The position numbers were made by a program, and so were the translations under genes. The notes under the pieces are model-generated. The model was not told the origin of the DNA, ran no database searches, and saw only the letters and a list, made by a program, of their open reading frames with translations. Below are positions 16,912-27,458 of a DNA stretch of 64,000 nt, piece by piece. Source of the stretch: Pseudolabrys taiwanensis. GTDB taxonomy: Bacteria > Pseudomonadota > Alphaproteobacteria > Rhizobiales > Xanthobacteraceae. The stretch lies in NCBI RefSeq assembly GCF_003367395.1, contig NZ_CP031417.1:3596001-3660000 (forward strand). The letters run 5' to 3'. The stretch's first letter is position 1; each line of letters opens with the position of its first letter.

Positions 16912-18621
16912 GTGTACACAGCCGGAACCGCATTCCTCGAGGCATTGAAGGAGGCCGGCGTCTCCTATGTCTTCGCCAATCTCGGGAGCGATCATCCGGC
17001 CATCGTCGAATCGATCGCGGAAGGCCAAGCCAGCGGCCGCGGCTTTCCGTCGCTGCTCACCTGTCCCAACGAGATGGTCGCCTTGAGCGCGGCCCACGGC
17101 TTTGCCCAAGTGAGCGGCCAGGCGCAGGCGGTCATCGTCCATGTCGAATGCGGCACGCAGGCGCTCGGCGGCGCCGTGCACAATGCGCTGCGCGGCCGCG
17201 TGCCGGTGCTGATCTTCGCCGGCGCCACGCCCTATACGCAGGAAGGTGAACTGAAAGGGTCGCGCAACGAATGGATCCAATGGATCCAGGATATCGCGGA
17301 TCAGCGCGGCATCATGCGCAACTACGTCAAGTTCGACTACGAATTCCGTACCGGCCGCAACGTCAAGCAGGTCGTGCACCGCGCCATGCAGCTCGCCAAG
17401 AGCGATCCGATGGGTCCGGTCTATCTCGTCGGCGCGCGCGAGGTGATGGAAGAAGATGCGACGCCCGTCGCCATCGACGTGACGCAATGGCCGCCGATCG
17501 CGCCCTTGCCGATCCGCGAGGAGGATGCACGAGCCATCGCCGATGCGCTCGCCCGCGCAAGACGGCCCCTGGTGGTCACGAGCTATCTCGGCCGCAATCC
17601 GGCGGCGGTCGCCGGACTCACGCAATTATGCCGCCGGCTCGGCATCGCCGTATTGGAGCAGTCGCCGACCAACGTGAACTTCCCACCCGACGACCCGCTC
17701 TATATGGGCAACCGCTGGAGCGAGCCGTACCAGGAGCCGGTGCTGGCGGAGGCCGACGTCGTGCTGGTCATCGACAGCGATGCCCCCTGGATTCCGTCGA
17801 CCAGCAAGCCGAATGACAACGCCGCGATATTCCACATCGACGTCGATCCGCTGAAAGACGACATTCCGCTCTGGTACATCAAGGCACAACGCGTGCTGCG
17901 GGCCGACGCTGCCACCGCGCTCATGCAAATCAATACCGCGCTCGACCATATGAAACCGGACACCGCGGCGGTGCAGGAACGGACGGCGCATTACGGCAAA
18001 CTGCATCGGCAGCGGGCGCAAGAACTGGAGCGCCGCGAACAGCCAGGCTCGGTGCTCACCGGTGAATATTTCACCGCCTGTCTGCGCAAATATGTCGACG
18101 ACGACACCATCGTATTGAGCGAGACCATCACCAACTACCCGACCATCGCCAATCACCTGCGGCCGTCGCGGCCGGGGACGTTCTTTCTGAGCGGCGGCTC
18201 GTCCCTCGGCTGGAACGGCGGCGCCGCGATCGGCGCCAAACTCGCCGCGCCCGATAAGACTGTCATCAACCTGACAGGCGACGGCTCCTATATGTTTTCG
18301 GTGCCATCGTCCGTGCATTGGATGGCGCGCAAATACGGCACGCCATTTTTGCAGGTCGTGTACAACAACGGCGGCTGGCGCTCACCGAAGATGTCGGCGC
18401 TGGCCGTGCATCCCAAAGGCTATGCGAGCCGCGCCAATGCGATCGGCGTCGAGTTCGATCCGGAGCCCGATCACGGCGGCATCGCCGCCGCGGCCGGCGG
18501 CGCCTACGCCCGCAAGGTCGAGAAACCGGAGGACGTCGACGCCGCCATTGCCGAAGCACTCCGCGTCGTACGCGAGGAAAAGCGTTGCGCGGTGCTCGAC
18601 GTAAAAATTCCGCATTTGTGA
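16912..18621 (+). CDS. Thiamine-diphosphate-dependent enzyme (acetolactate synthase-like), copy 1
   Basis: 569 residues from a GTG at 16912 with AAGGAAG in front; the frame is open further upstream but that part has no family match. Domain order is N-terminal pyrimidine-binding (FLEALKEAGVSYVFANLGSD, with the activating glutamate in CPNEMVALSAAHG), a central domain, then the diphosphate-binding motif starting GDGSYMFS and ending about 27 residues later in YNNGG. Members of this group are annotated as acetolactate-synthase-like and often act on 2-keto acids or in aromatic pathways. The specific reaction is unknown. Downstream of the TRAP genes and possibly in their operon. Confidence 0.8.
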   Translation: MYTAGTAFLEALKEAGVSYVFANLGSDHPAIVESIAEGQASGRGFPSLLTCPNEMVALSAAHGFAQVSGQAQAVIVHVECGTQALGGAVHNALRGRVPVLIFAGATPYTQEGELKGSRNEWIQWIQDIADQRGIMRNYVKFDYEFRTGRNVKQVVHRAMQLAKSDPMGPVYLVGAREVMEEDATPVAIDVTQWPPIAPLPIREEDARAIADALARARRPLVVTSYLGRNPAAVAGLTQLCRRLGIAVLEQSPTNVNFPPDDPLYMGNRWSEPYQEPVLAEADVVLVIDSDAPWIPSTSKPNDNAAIFHIDVDPLKDDIPLWYIKAQRVLRADAATALMQINTALDHMKPDTAAVQERTAHYGKLHRQRAQELERREQPGSVLTGEYFTACLRKYVDDDTIVLSETITNYPTIANHLRPSRPGTFFLSGGSSLGWNGGAAIGAKLAAPDKTVINLTGDGSYMFSVPSSVHWMARKYGTPFLQVVYNNGGWRSPKMSALAVHPKGYASRANAIGVEFDPEPDHGGIAAAAGGAYARKVEKPEDVDAAIAEALRVVREEKRCAVLDVKIPHL

Positions 18622-18773
18622 AGCGACCCGGCCTAACGATGTATCTCGCGCATATGTTCTCTGCGCGTAGCGACATGCGTTCTGCGCCGTTGTAAGCCCT
18701 TCCGCCGTCGGTTAAAACGCGCGCAAATAAAAACGCGCCTGCGTCGCAGGCCGTCACCGAAGGGAAGAAACAC

Positions 18774-20474
18774 ATGACTGCTGCGCCCACTCCACGGCCC
18801 ACGATTGCGGGCGAGGCTTTCCTCCGGGCGTTGGCCGATCACGGCATTGACTATTTTTTCGCCAATCCCGGGACGGACTTCCCGCCCATCGTCGAGGCGT
18901 TCGACCGCGCCAAAAAGACGAACGCCAAGGTTCCTAAACCGGTGCTGGTGCCGCACGAGAATCTCGCGGTGGCGATGGCCCACGGGGCCTATTTGATGAA
19001 CGGCCGGCCGCAGGCCGTCATGGTGCACGTCAACGTCGGTACCGCCAACACGATCAACAACGTGACCAATCTCTACCGCGACCGCATCCCGCTGGTGCTC
19101 GCGGCCGGCCGCACGCCGATCACCGAGAAGGGTCAATTCGGCTCGCGCTCGCGCCCGATCCATTGGGCGCAGGAAATGTTCGATCAGGCCGGCATGCTGC
19201 GCGAAGTGGTGAAGTGGGATTACGAGCTGCGCATGCCCGGCCAGGTCGGCGACGTGGTGGCGCGCGCCGTCGAGGTTTCGATGGCGCATCCACGCGGCCC
19301 GACTTATCTCGTGCTGCCGCGCGAGCCGCTGTCGGCGCCGATGCCGGAGCCGCTCGGCCCGATGAAGCCGCGCGCGCAGGCCGCGGCGACGTATCCCGAT
19401 CCGCAAGCGATCGCCACGCTCGCCGAATGGATCGCGAGTGCCGAACGGCCGCTGATCATCACCTCCAATTTGCCGGCCGATGCCGTCGCACCGTTGTCAC
19501 AACTGGCCGAGCGCTGCGCCATACCGGTCATCACGCAGAACCCGCGCAGCGTCTGCCTACCCTCGAGCCATCCGATGCACTTCGGCTACGAAACAGGCAC
19601 GCTGCTCACCGAAGCCGATCTCGTCATCGCGCTCGACTCCGACGTGCCGTGGATGCCGCACCTGCAACAGCCGCAGGCTGGCGCGCGCATCGCCCATATC
19701 GGCGAGGATCCGTTCTTCGTGCGCTATCCGATGCGCTCGTTCCCGAGCGACGTCACTATCCAGGCCGGCGTGGTGAACGCCCTCGCGGCACTGAACGAAG
19801 CGGTAGGACAAAAGCTGCCAACGGCCGATGCACGCATCGGCGCGCGCCGTACGCGCCTCGCCGAGCGCATGCGCAATCGGCAAGCGCAACTGAAGAAGGA
19901 CTCGGCGCCGGGCGAACGGATCTCGCCCGCTTATCTGTCGCGCGCCATCGGCGAGGCGGTCGGCGACGACGCCGTCATCTTCAACGAATATCCGCTGCGC
20001 GCCGATCACTGCCCGCGCGAAAAGCCGGACACCTTGTTCGCGCTTGGTCCGGCAGGCGGCCTCGGCTGGGGCCTGGGCGCCGCGCTCGGCGCCAAACTCG
20101 CCGCGCCGGATAAGCTCATCGTCGCGACCTTGGGCGACGGCGCCTACATGTTCTCCAATCCGATGGTTGGGCATTGGGTGTCGGCCGCGCACAATCTGCC
20201 GATCCTCACCATCGTCTTCAACAACAGCCGCTACGGCGCGGTCCGCAACTCGACCATGTCGATGTTCAAGGACAGCGTCGCCGGCGAATACGACTGCAAC
20301 ACCTTGGCGGACCTCAACCCCTCGCCGCCCTTCGACGAGATGGCGAAGGCGCAAGGCGCCTATACGCAACGCGTTGAGAAGCCGGCCGATTTGCCGGAGG
20401 CTCTGGCACGCGCCCGCCATGCCGTCGAGGTCGAGAAGCGGCAGGCCCTTCTCAACGTCATCACGCCTTACTAG
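18774..20474 (+). CDS. Thiamine-diphosphate-dependent enzyme, copy 2
   Basis: 566 residues. Same architecture as the preceding gene: FLRALADHGIDYFFANPGTD, the glutamate in VPHENLAVAMAHG, and GDGAYMFSNPMVGHW running to IVFNNSRYG for Mg-ThDP. The two proteins are clearly paralogous yet diverged over most of their length, so they may act on different substrates or form a mixed oligomer. Family members include benzoylformate decarboxylase and acetolactate synthase. The FAD loop of true acetolactate synthases is not obvious in either copy. Confidence 0.8.
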   Translation: MTAAPTPRPTIAGEAFLRALADHGIDYFFANPGTDFPPIVEAFDRAKKTNAKVPKPVLVPHENLAVAMAHGAYLMNGRPQAVMVHVNVGTANTINNVTNLYRDRIPLVLAAGRTPITEKGQFGSRSRPIHWAQEMFDQAGMLREVVKWDYELRMPGQVGDVVARAVEVSMAHPRGPTYLVLPREPLSAPMPEPLGPMKPRAQAAATYPDPQAIATLAEWIASAERPLIITSNLPADAVAPLSQLAERCAIPVITQNPRSVCLPSSHPMHFGYETGTLLTEADLVIALDSDVPWMPHLQQPQAGARIAHIGEDPFFVRYPMRSFPSDVTIQAGVVNALAALNEAVGQKLPTADARIGARRTRLAERMRNRQAQLKKDSAPGERISPAYLSRAIGEAVGDDAVIFNEYPLRADHCPREKPDTLFALGPAGGLGWGLGAALGAKLAAPDKLIVATLGDGAYMFSNPMVGHWVSAAHNLPILTIVFNNSRYGAVRNSTMSMFKDSVAGEYDCNTLADLNPSPPFDEMAKAQGAYTQRVEKPADLPEALARARHAVEVEKRQALLNVITPY

Positions 20475-20510
20475 AACATCGCGACACCAAGAACCCGCCA
20501 GGAGTAACGC

Positions 20511-21527
20511 ATGCGCGTCGACGCTTATACTCACTTCATGCCGAGCCGGATGTTCAAGAAGCTGGTCGATTCCGGCTATCCCGACATCGGCAAGCGCATG
20601 CGCGAAGTGCCGTGCATCCATGACCTCGACGAACGCCGCCGCGTCGTCGATTCGTTCAAGGATTACGCGCAGATCCTGTCCTATCCGATGCCGCCGCTGG
20701 AAATGCTGGCCAAGGGCGACGGCGCGCAGGTTCAGGCCGATGCCAAGCTGATCAACGACGAGTTCGCGGAAATCTGCGCCAAGCACAGCGACCACTTCCC
20801 CGGCTGGGTCGCGCAAGGCGCCCTCGGCTCGGCCGACGCCGGCGTCGCGGAAGCCGAACGCGCCATCAAGAACGGCGCCCTCGGCGTGCAGATCTACACC
20901 AACGTCGCCGGCAAGCCGCTCGACGACCCGGCCTTCGAGCCCTTCTTCGCGGCCATGGAAAAGATGGACAAGCCGATCTGGCTGCATCCGGCGCGCGGCG
21001 CGGCGTTCGCCGACTATGCCAGCGAGAAGAAGTCGAAGTTCGAGATCTGGTGGGCCTTCGGCTGGTCCTACGAGACCGGCGCCGCCATGGCGCGCCTCGT
21101 GTTCTCGCGCATCATGGACAAGTATCCGAAACTCAAGATCATCACCCACCATTTCGGCGGCATCGTGCCGATGCTGGAAGGCCGCATCGGCCCCGGCTGG
21201 GATCAGCTCGGTGCGCGTACGTCGGATGAAGATCTCACGGTGCTCTTGAAGGAACTCAAGAAGCGCCCGCTCGACTACTTCAAGCACACCTTCTACGCCG
21301 ACACGGCCACGTTCTCGGCCAAGCCGGCGCTCGACGCGGGCTTCGCCTTCTACGATCTCGACAAGATCGTGTTCGCGTCGGATTGCCCGTTCGATCCGGA
21401 GAAGGGCACGATGTATACGCGCGATGCGCTGCGCTTCATCGAGGAACGCGACATGCCGAAGGCCGAGAAGGACATGGTCTGGCACGGCAACCTCGAGCGC
21501 ATCACCGGCGTGACGTTCAAGAAGTAG
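20511..21527 (+). CDS. Amidohydrolase-2 family protein (ACMSD/decarboxylase-like)
   Basis: 338 residues, a TIM-barrel of the aminocarboxymuconate-semialdehyde decarboxylase/gamma-resorcylate decarboxylase group. Landmarks are IWLHPARG (metal-ligand His region), KIITHHFGGIVPML and FASDCPFDPEKG with the catalytic aspartate. The N-terminal HxH metal motif reads DAYTHFMP, with tyrosine where the first histidine is usual. The gene follows two ThDP enzymes and a TRAP importer, suggesting a shared catabolic route, probably decarboxylation or hydrolysis of an aromatic or ring-cleavage acid. Confidence 0.78.
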   Translation: MRVDAYTHFMPSRMFKKLVDSGYPDIGKRMREVPCIHDLDERRRVVDSFKDYAQILSYPMPPLEMLAKGDGAQVQADAKLINDEFAEICAKHSDHFPGWVAQGALGSADAGVAEAERAIKNGALGVQIYTNVAGKPLDDPAFEPFFAAMEKMDKPIWLHPARGAAFADYASEKKSKFEIWWAFGWSYETGAAMARLVFSRIMDKYPKLKIITHHFGGIVPMLEGRIGPGWDQLGARTSDEDLTVLLKELKKRPLDYFKHTFYADTATFSAKPALDAGFAFYDLDKIVFASDCPFDPEKGTMYTRDALRFIEERDMPKAEKDMVWHGNLERITGVTFKK

Positions 21528-21543
21528 AAGCCCCGCCGCGATT

Positions 21544-21646
21544 CTGGCGTCATGGCCGGGCTTGTCCCGGCCATCCACGTCTTGAAGCCCCCCGGCGAGT
21601 AAGAAAGACGTGGATGCCCGGCATAAAGCCGGGCATGACGGGCGCA
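21544..21646. repeat. Intergenic palindromic repeat (GGCCGGGCTTGTCCCGGCC type)
   Basis: CATGGCCGGGCTTGTCCCGG with ATCCACGTCTT, answered by AAGACGTGGATGCCCGG and AAAGCCGGGCATGACGG; a long inverted repeat. A close copy lies at 41169-41251. Sits between the amidohydrolase gene and mutS. Confidence 0.75.
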
Positions 21647-21698
21647 AAAATCCGGCACGGCATGAAATCCTGCCGGGTATCTGCTAACGTCCGCGCCC

Positions 21699-24452
21699 AT
21701 GGCGCTGACCAACCCCATCGGCCTTGAAGAGCCTGACGAGACCCCGCCCGCCGCACAGCCTGCGCCGGAGACGACGGGCCACGTCACGCCGGTGATGGCG
21801 CAGTTCATCGAGATCAAGGCCGCCAATCCGGATTGCCTGCTGTTCTACCGGATGGGCGACTTCTACGAGTTGTTCTTCGAGGACGCCGAGATCGCGGCGC
21901 GCGCGCTCGGCATCGTGCTGACCAAGCGCGGCAAGCATCACGGCCAGGACATCCCCATGTGCGGGGTGCCGATCCACCGCTCCGACGAATATCTGCACCG
22001 GTTGATCGCGCTCGGCCATCGCGTCGCGGTGTGCGAGCAGCTCGAGGATCCGGCCGAAGCCAAGAAGCGCGGTTCCAAAAGCGTGGTGAAGCGCGACGTC
22101 GTGCGGCTCGTCACACCCGGCACGCTTACGGAAGACTCGCTGCTCGACGCCCGCCGCAACAACTACCTGCTCGCGGTCGCGCGCGCGCGGCTGTCGTCGG
22201 TCGGCGAAGAGGCGCGCTTCGCGCTGGCCTGGATCGACATCTCCACCGGCGAGTTCCGCATCACCGAGACGACGCGCGCCGCGCTCGCTGCCGAGATCGC
22301 GCGGCTGGAGCCGGGCGAGATCCTCGTCTCCGACGCCCTCTACGGCGATGCCGATCTGGTGCCTTATTGGCGTTCGCTGCCGGCGGTGACGCCGCTGACG
22401 CGCGACGTTTTCGACTCGGCGACCGCCGAACGGCGCCTGACCACCTTCTTCGCCGTCGCCGCCAGCGATGCTTTCGGCGCGCTGACCCGTCTCGAACTCA
22501 CCGCCGCCGCCGCCTGCGTCACCTATGTCGAGCGCACGCAGCTCGGTCAGCGTCCGCCGCTGTCGCCGCCGATGCGCGAAAGCGCCGGCGCCAGCATGGC
22601 GATCGACCAGGCGACGCGCGGCAATCTCGAATTGACGCGCACGCTCGGCGGCGAGCGGCGCGGCTCGCTGCTCGACGCCATCGACCGCACCGTCACCTCG
22701 GCCGGCTCGCGCCTCCTCGCGCAGCGTCTGTCCGCGCCGCTGACCGCATCGGCCGAGATCGATCGCCGGCTCGACGCGGTCGCGGCCTTGGTCGGCGACC
22801 TCGCCGTGCGCGCCGACCTGCGGTCACGTTTGCAGACGGCGCCGGACCTGGCCCGGGCACTGTCGCGTCTCGCGCTCGGCCGCGGCGGTCCGCGCGACCT
22901 CTCCGCCATCCGCGACGGCATTCAGGCCGCCGCCGACCTCACGCGCGCGCTCGACGCACTCAAGGAGACGCCGGCCGAGATCGCCGACGCGATCAAGTCG
23001 TGCCATCGCCCGAGCCGCGCGCTCGCCAACGAACTCGCCCGCGCGCTCGGCGACGAGCTGCCGCTGATCAAGCGCGACGGCGGCTTCGTGCGCGAAGGCT
23101 ACGACGCCGCGCTCGACGAACTCCGCGCGCTGCGCGACGAGTCGCGGCGCGTGATCGCGGCCTTGCAGGCGCGCTATGCCGACGAGACCGGCATCAAGGC
23201 GCTCAAGATCCGGCACAACAATGTGCTCGGCTATTTCGTCGAGGTGACCGCGCAAAACGGCGACAAGCTGATGGCGCCGCCGCTCAACGCGACGTTCATC
23301 CATCGTCAAACGCTGGCCGGCCAAGTGCGCTTCACCACCACCGAGCTCGGCGAGCTGGAGGCCAAGATCGCCAGCGCCGCCGACCGCGCGCTCGGTCTCG
23401 AACTCGACATCTTCGAACGGCTCTGCGCCGCGGTGATTGCCGAAGGCGACGCCATCAAGGACTGCGCCGAAGCATTGGCGCGGCTCGATGTCGCCGGCGC
23501 GCTGGCGCAGCTCGCCGCCGAACGCGATTACGCGCGGCCCGATATCGACGACAGCCACGCCTTCACCATCGAAGGCGGCCGCCATCCTGTGGTCGAGCAG
23601 GCGCTCGCGCGCGATGGCACGCCGTTCGTCGCCAACGATTGCGATCTGTCGCCACCCGAGGAAGGCGAGGCCGGCCGCATCTGGCTTATCACCGGCCCCA
23701 ACATGGCCGGCAAGTCGACCTTCCTGCGTCAGAACGCGCTGATCGCGATCCTCGCGCAGATGGGCTCGTTCGTGCCGGCAAGGCATGCGCATATCGGCGT
23801 CGTCGATCGGCTGTTTTCGCGCGTTGGCGCTGCCGACGATCTCGCACGCGGCCGCTCGACCTTCATGGTCGAGATGGTGGAGACGGCCGCCATTCTCAAT
23901 CAGGCCGGCCCGCGCGCGCTGGTGATCCTCGACGAGATCGGCCGCGGCACCGCAACCTTCGACGGCCTGTCCATCGCCTGGGCCACGGTCGAACACCTGC
24001 ACGACATCAACAAATGCCGCGGGCTGTTCGCGACCCACTACCACGAGCTGACGGCGCTTTCGGCCCGGCTGCCGCGTCTGCATAACGCGACGGTGAAGGT
24101 GAAGGAATGGAAGGGCGACGTCGTCTTCCTGCATGAGGTCACGGCCGGCGCCGCCGATCGCTCCTACGGCATCCAGGTGGCCAAGCTCGCCGGCCTGCCC
24201 GCGCCGGTGATCGAGCGCGCCAAGCTGGTGCTGGCCAAGCTCGAACAGGAAGACCGCGCCGCGCCGAAGGGTTTCGAAGACCTGCCGTTGTTCGCGACGC
24301 CCTACAAGGCCGCGCAGCCGGCGGCCGATGGCGCCCACGATGGGCTGCTCAAGACGCTCGCTGCGCTCAATCCCGACGACATGTCGCCGCGCGAGGCGAT
24401 GGAAGCGCTCTATGCGCTCAAGGCCAAGCTGGCCGGAGCGGACGTGAATTAA
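21699..24452 (+). CDS. mutS: DNA mismatch repair protein MutS
   Basis: 917 residues. The mismatch-recognition domain holds the Phe-x-Glu wedge in [14 protein letters not shown] (about residue 50). The lever and clamp domains follow, then the ATPase domain with Walker [14 protein letters not shown], the [19 protein letters not shown] signature and [12 protein letters not shown]. It detects mispairs and recruits MutL. Start chosen at the ATG at 21699; the first 25 residues are a Pro-rich non-conserved tail before the conserved [17 protein letters not shown]. Confidence 0.97.
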   Translation: MALTNPIGLEEPDETPPAAQPAPETTGHVTPVMAQFIEIKAANPDCLLFYRMGDFYELFFEDAEIAARALGIVLTKRGKHHGQDIPMCGVPIHRSDEYLHRLIALGHRVAVCEQLEDPAEAKKRGSKSVVKRDVVRLVTPGTLTEDSLLDARRNNYLLAVARARLSSVGEEARFALAWIDISTGEFRITETTRAALAAEIARLEPGEILVSDALYGDADLVPYWRSLPAVTPLTRDVFDSATAERRLTTFFAVAASDAFGALTRLELTAAAACVTYVERTQLGQRPPLSPPMRESAGASMAIDQATRGNLELTRTLGGERRGSLLDAIDRTVTSAGSRLLAQRLSAPLTASAEIDRRLDAVAALVGDLAVRADLRSRLQTAPDLARALSRLALGRGGPRDLSAIRDGIQAAADLTRALDALKETPAEIADAIKSCHRPSRALANELARALGDELPLIKRDGGFVREGYDAALDELRALRDESRRVIAALQARYADETGIKALKIRHNNVLGYFVEVTAQNGDKLMAPPLNATFIHRQTLAGQVRFTTTELGELEAKIASAADRALGLELDIFERLCAAVIAEGDAIKDCAEALARLDVAGALAQLAAERDYARPDIDDSHAFTIEGGRHPVVEQALARDGTPFVANDCDLSPPEEGEAGRIWLITGPNMAGKSTFLRQNALIAILAQMGSFVPARHAHIGVVDRLFSRVGAADDLARGRSTFMVEMVETAAILNQAGPRALVILDEIGRGTATFDGLSIAWATVEHLHDINKCRGLFATHYHELTALSARLPRLHNATVKVKEWKGDVVFLHEVTAGAADRSYGIQVAKLAGLPAPVIERAKLVLAKLEQEDRAAPKGFEDLPLFATPYKAAQPAADGAHDGLLKTLAALNPDDMSPREAMEALYALKAKLAGADVN

Positions 24453-24456
24453 TCGT

Positions 24457-25239
24457 CTAGCGGCGGCGCTGACGAACCAGCCACAACATCACGTTCCAGC
24501 CGAGACCGACGCAAAGGCCAAGGCCGTACGCCCACCAGACACCGGCCGGTTCCGCCAACAGATACACCGTCAGAAGCCCGAGCCCGAGACCGATCAGCGG
24601 CACCTGCACATGCGCGGCGACGCTTGCGGCGATCGGGCCGCCGACCCGCGTATGCAGGATGATAAAGAACGACCCCATCGCGACGGGGAAGAAAACAAAG
24701 ATGCCCGAGACGAAGCTGCCGATTGACGCAGCGGCGGCGGTAACGGTGATGACGCAGACGGTGACGACGATGGCGCGGCCCGCGAGATCCTTGGCCGTCA
24801 GGCTGATCCGCTTGGCGGTGCCGACGACACGGAAGTGCCTGCCGGCGATGATCGTCAACGGAAACACGATGGCACTCAGCAGAACCGCACGCGCCATGGT
24901 CCAGTCGACGAAGCGCGCCGCATAGACGGCAAGAAACCACACGCCATAGGCAGAGCCCAGGCTCACCGCCAGGCTGTTGCGCTGCGCAAGCGCCGCGTAG
25001 ACCAGCGCGAACACCGCACAGACCGCATTCGCCACCACGCTTCCGATCATACTCTGCGCAACGAAGGAAGGTGGATGCTCCAGTGCCAGAATGATCAGGG
25101 CCGCGCCGCCGGCCGTCGGCAATGACGCAATGAGCGAGCCGATGAAAGGACCGCTGCGTTCGACGACGACGGAGGCTGCCACCACGATGGCGGCGGTCAG
25201 CAGGACCTTGAGCAGCAGGGGAACGAGTAAAGCCGTCAC
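24457..25239 (-). CDS. Integral membrane protein of unknown function, second of a coupled pair
   Basis: 260 residues from a GTG (25239) that overlaps the stop of the upstream gene (GTGA). Eight or so hydrophobic helices. Conserved features shared with its neighbour are VERSGPFIGSLIASLPTAGG near the N-terminus and FFIILHTRVGGPIAAS in the second half. The pairing, common length and shared landmarks indicate tandem duplication; the two halves could form a heterodimeric membrane protein. I do not recognise a named family with confidence. Confidence 0.7.
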   Translation of the reverse strand: MTALLVPLLLKVLLTAAIVVAASVVVERSGPFIGSLIASLPTAGGAALIILALEHPPSFVAQSMIGSVVANAVCAVFALVYAALAQRNSLAVSLGSAYGVWFLAVYAARFVDWTMARAVLLSAIVFPLTIIAGRHFRVVGTAKRISLTAKDLAGRAIVVTVCVITVTAAAASIGSFVSGIFVFFPVAMGSFFIILHTRVGGPIAASVAAHVQVPLIGLGLGLLTVYLLAEPAGVWWAYGLGLCVGLGWNVMLWLVRQRRR

Positions 25240-26030
25240 ACCGGAATTCCATGCCGGCGCGCGAGCAGCACCAGAAGACTCCAAGCCACCGACGCGCAGA
25301 GCGCGAGCGAAAGCCCGATCGCCGAGCCGAGCGGCACCGCGGTGAGGTGCAGCGTGATGCAAGCGAAAGCAAACCCGACCAGACCGAGCACCGCATTCGC
25401 CATCACCGCCGCCGTCGGCTTGCCGCCGACGCGCGGATGCAGGATCAAGATGACGCTGATTAGGATGATCGGAAAAATCGCAATGATGCCGCTGCCGGAG
25501 GGGCCGATGTGGAAGCTCAGCGTGACGGTGATGCCGACCAGCGCGGCCACCAGACTCGCCCGCAACACCAAGTCGTACCAGCGGCGGTACAGTAACGGGA
25601 TTTTCACGTTGCGCAGCGGCCTTGCCAAAGTGATGCAGACCGCGAGCACGACGACGTTGAGAATGATCGCCGTCGTCAGGGTCCACGGCACGGTGTAGAT
25701 CGCCAGCGCGAAGGCGAACCAGGCCACGAGCGCCAGCGACAGACTGATGGCGAGCGAACGCGTCTGCGCCAGTAATGCGTAGATCAGCGCAAATGACACG
25801 TTGACGGCGTTGACCGCCAGACTGGTTATGGCGCTGGCGGCGATGAAATCGGCGTCATGGTCCATCGCCAGGAACACATAGACCGGCCCACCGCCGAGCG
25901 GCAAAGTCGCCACCAACCCGCCGACCAGCGGCCCCGCGCGCTCGGCCGTCACCGTGGCCGCGAGCACGAACACCGCGGTGACCGCCATCCGCAGGATGAG
26001 AATGAAGCCAAAGGGAAGGTCGAGGGGCAT
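25236..26030 (-). CDS. Integral membrane protein of unknown function, first of a coupled pair
   Basis: 264 residues with about eight transmembrane helices. AERAGPLVGGLVATLPLGGG and LILHPRVGGKPTAAV match the corresponding places of the next gene, with which it overlaps by four bases. The repeated TLPxGGG and RVGG signatures resemble transporter re-entrant loops, but no substrate can be inferred. Confidence 0.7.
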   Translation of the reverse strand: MPLDLPFGFILILRMAVTAVFVLAATVTAERAGPLVGGLVATLPLGGGPVYVFLAMDHDADFIAASAITSLAVNAVNVSFALIYALLAQTRSLAISLSLALVAWFAFALAIYTVPWTLTTAIILNVVVLAVCITLARPLRNVKIPLLYRRWYDLVLRASLVAALVGITVTLSFHIGPSGSGIIAIFPIILISVILILHPRVGGKPTAAVMANAVLGLVGFAFACITLHLTAVPLGSAIGLSLALCASVAWSLLVLLARRHGIPV

Positions 26031-26061
26031 TCCTGCTCGCGTATAAAGAAGAGTTGCTTCG

Positions 26062-26152
26062 TCCCGGCCGAGCGCTTGCGAGGGCCGGGACCCATACGCC
26101 GCAGTCTATCGAGAGGACACGGCGTGTGGGTCCCCGCCTTCGCGGGGACGAC
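26062..26152. repeat. Intergenic inverted repeat
   Basis: CCGGGACCCATACGCCGCAG, CTATCGAGAGGACACGGCGT and GGGTCCCCGCCTTCGCGGGG; a copy of the composite element found at 13169-13276 and 44459-44556. Confidence 0.75.
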
Positions 26153-26164
26153 AAACGCCGGAGC

Positions 26165-27217
26165 TTACGCCGGCGTCAGCACGACACGGCCGACAATTTT
26201 GCCCGCACGCAGGTCGGACATCACCGTGTTGACATCGTCGAGCGGTCGCGTCGCCACCGGCACGTCCGGCAGGCCGGTGCGGCGGACGAGCTCCATCAGC
26301 TCGCGCATCTCGTGCAGGCTGCCGACATAAGAGCCTTGGATGGTCAAAGCCCGCATCGGAATCGGCGGCAGCGACACGGTGAGGTCGCCGCCGTACAAGC
26401 CGACGATGACATACTTGCCGCCCTTGATCAGACTGTCGTAGCCGACGCGCGCGCTCTGCGACGAGCCGACGAGATCGACCACCCCCCACGCGCCGCCTTT
26501 GGTGAGATCGATGATCTGCTGCGACGCATCCGGCGCGCCGCCATCGATCACATGCGCGGCGCCGGCTTTCTTGGCGGCGGCGCGTTTGACCGGATCGATA
26601 TCGACGACGATCGCGCTATGCCCGCCCATCTTCTGATGCAGGGCCAGGCACATCAATCCGAGGCCACCGGCGCCGATGATCACCGTCGGCTCTTCTTTCA
26701 GCGTCGGCACCTTCTTCAAGGCGCCGAAGGTGGTGACGCCCGAGCAGGCGAGCGGCGCCACCCGCGCGGGATCGAGGTCGCCAATATCGAACAGATAGCG
26801 CGGATGCGGCACCATCACGTAGTCGGCGTAGCCGCCGTCCGAAAACACGCCGAGGCTCTTCATGGCGCGGCAGAGATTGTCCTCGCCGCGCAGGCACACG
26901 GCGCAGGTGCCGCAGCCGATCCATGGATCGGCCAGCACGCGGTCGCCCACCTTCACGCCCTTGGCCTCGGGGCCGACCGCAACCACCTCGCCCACATTCT
27001 CGTGACCGAGGGTCACGGGCAGCTTCATGCCGCGGTCCTGCAGGCTCAGCCTTTTGCCGCCACCGAGATCGAACCAGCCGTCCGCCAGGTGCAAATCGCT
27101 GTGGCAGACACCCGCCGCCAGCACCTTGAGCAGAACCTCAGACCCCTTTGGCGCCGGCGTCGGCTGCTCGTTGAGTTTCAGCGGCTCGCCGCACACGCAG
27201 ACTTGGAACATGCGCAT
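26165..27217 (-). CDS. Zinc-dependent alcohol dehydrogenase (MDR family)
   Basis: 350 residues. Catalytic zinc ligands lie in AAGVCHSDLHLADG and the GHENVGEVVAVG block. The structural-zinc loop has four cysteines (GCGTCAVCLRGEDNLC). The Rossmann motif is GAGGLGLMCLAL, followed by an acidic residue (VDIDP) indicating NAD. Resembles AdhP and related rhizobial alcohol dehydrogenases. Monocistronic, divergent from glnD; physiological substrate not deducible. Confidence 0.88.
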   Translation of the reverse strand: MRMFQVCVCGEPLKLNEQPTPAPKGSEVLLKVLAAGVCHSDLHLADGWFDLGGGKRLSLQDRGMKLPVTLGHENVGEVVAVGPEAKGVKVGDRVLADPWIGCGTCAVCLRGEDNLCRAMKSLGVFSDGGYADYVMVPHPRYLFDIGDLDPARVAPLACSGVTTFGALKKVPTLKEEPTVIIGAGGLGLMCLALHQKMGGHSAIVVDIDPVKRAAAKKAGAAHVIDGGAPDASQQIIDLTKGGAWGVVDLVGSSQSARVGYDSLIKGGKYVIVGLYGGDLTVSLPPIPMRALTIQGSYVGSLHEMRELMELVRRTGLPDVPVATRPLDDVNTVMSDLRAGKIVGRVVLTPA

Positions 27218-27458
27218 TGTCGTTTCGCTCCCAGCTCTCTCGTTACGGGCAGGATAGCCCGATACCCGCCGCTGTCACCACGGCCCCGAGCAAGACAGCA
27301 ATGCCCGGATTTCGTCGTATATGCGCCCAAAATCCCCTTCGCATGTGCACAAACCGCCCAAAATTTGTGCCCGGAATCCTGCAATCTGGCGGTCTCGCAA
27401 CTATCTTTCTTAGCAATCGATGACGTAAGACATCGCTTCCGCTGCTCTGGTTGATGAC

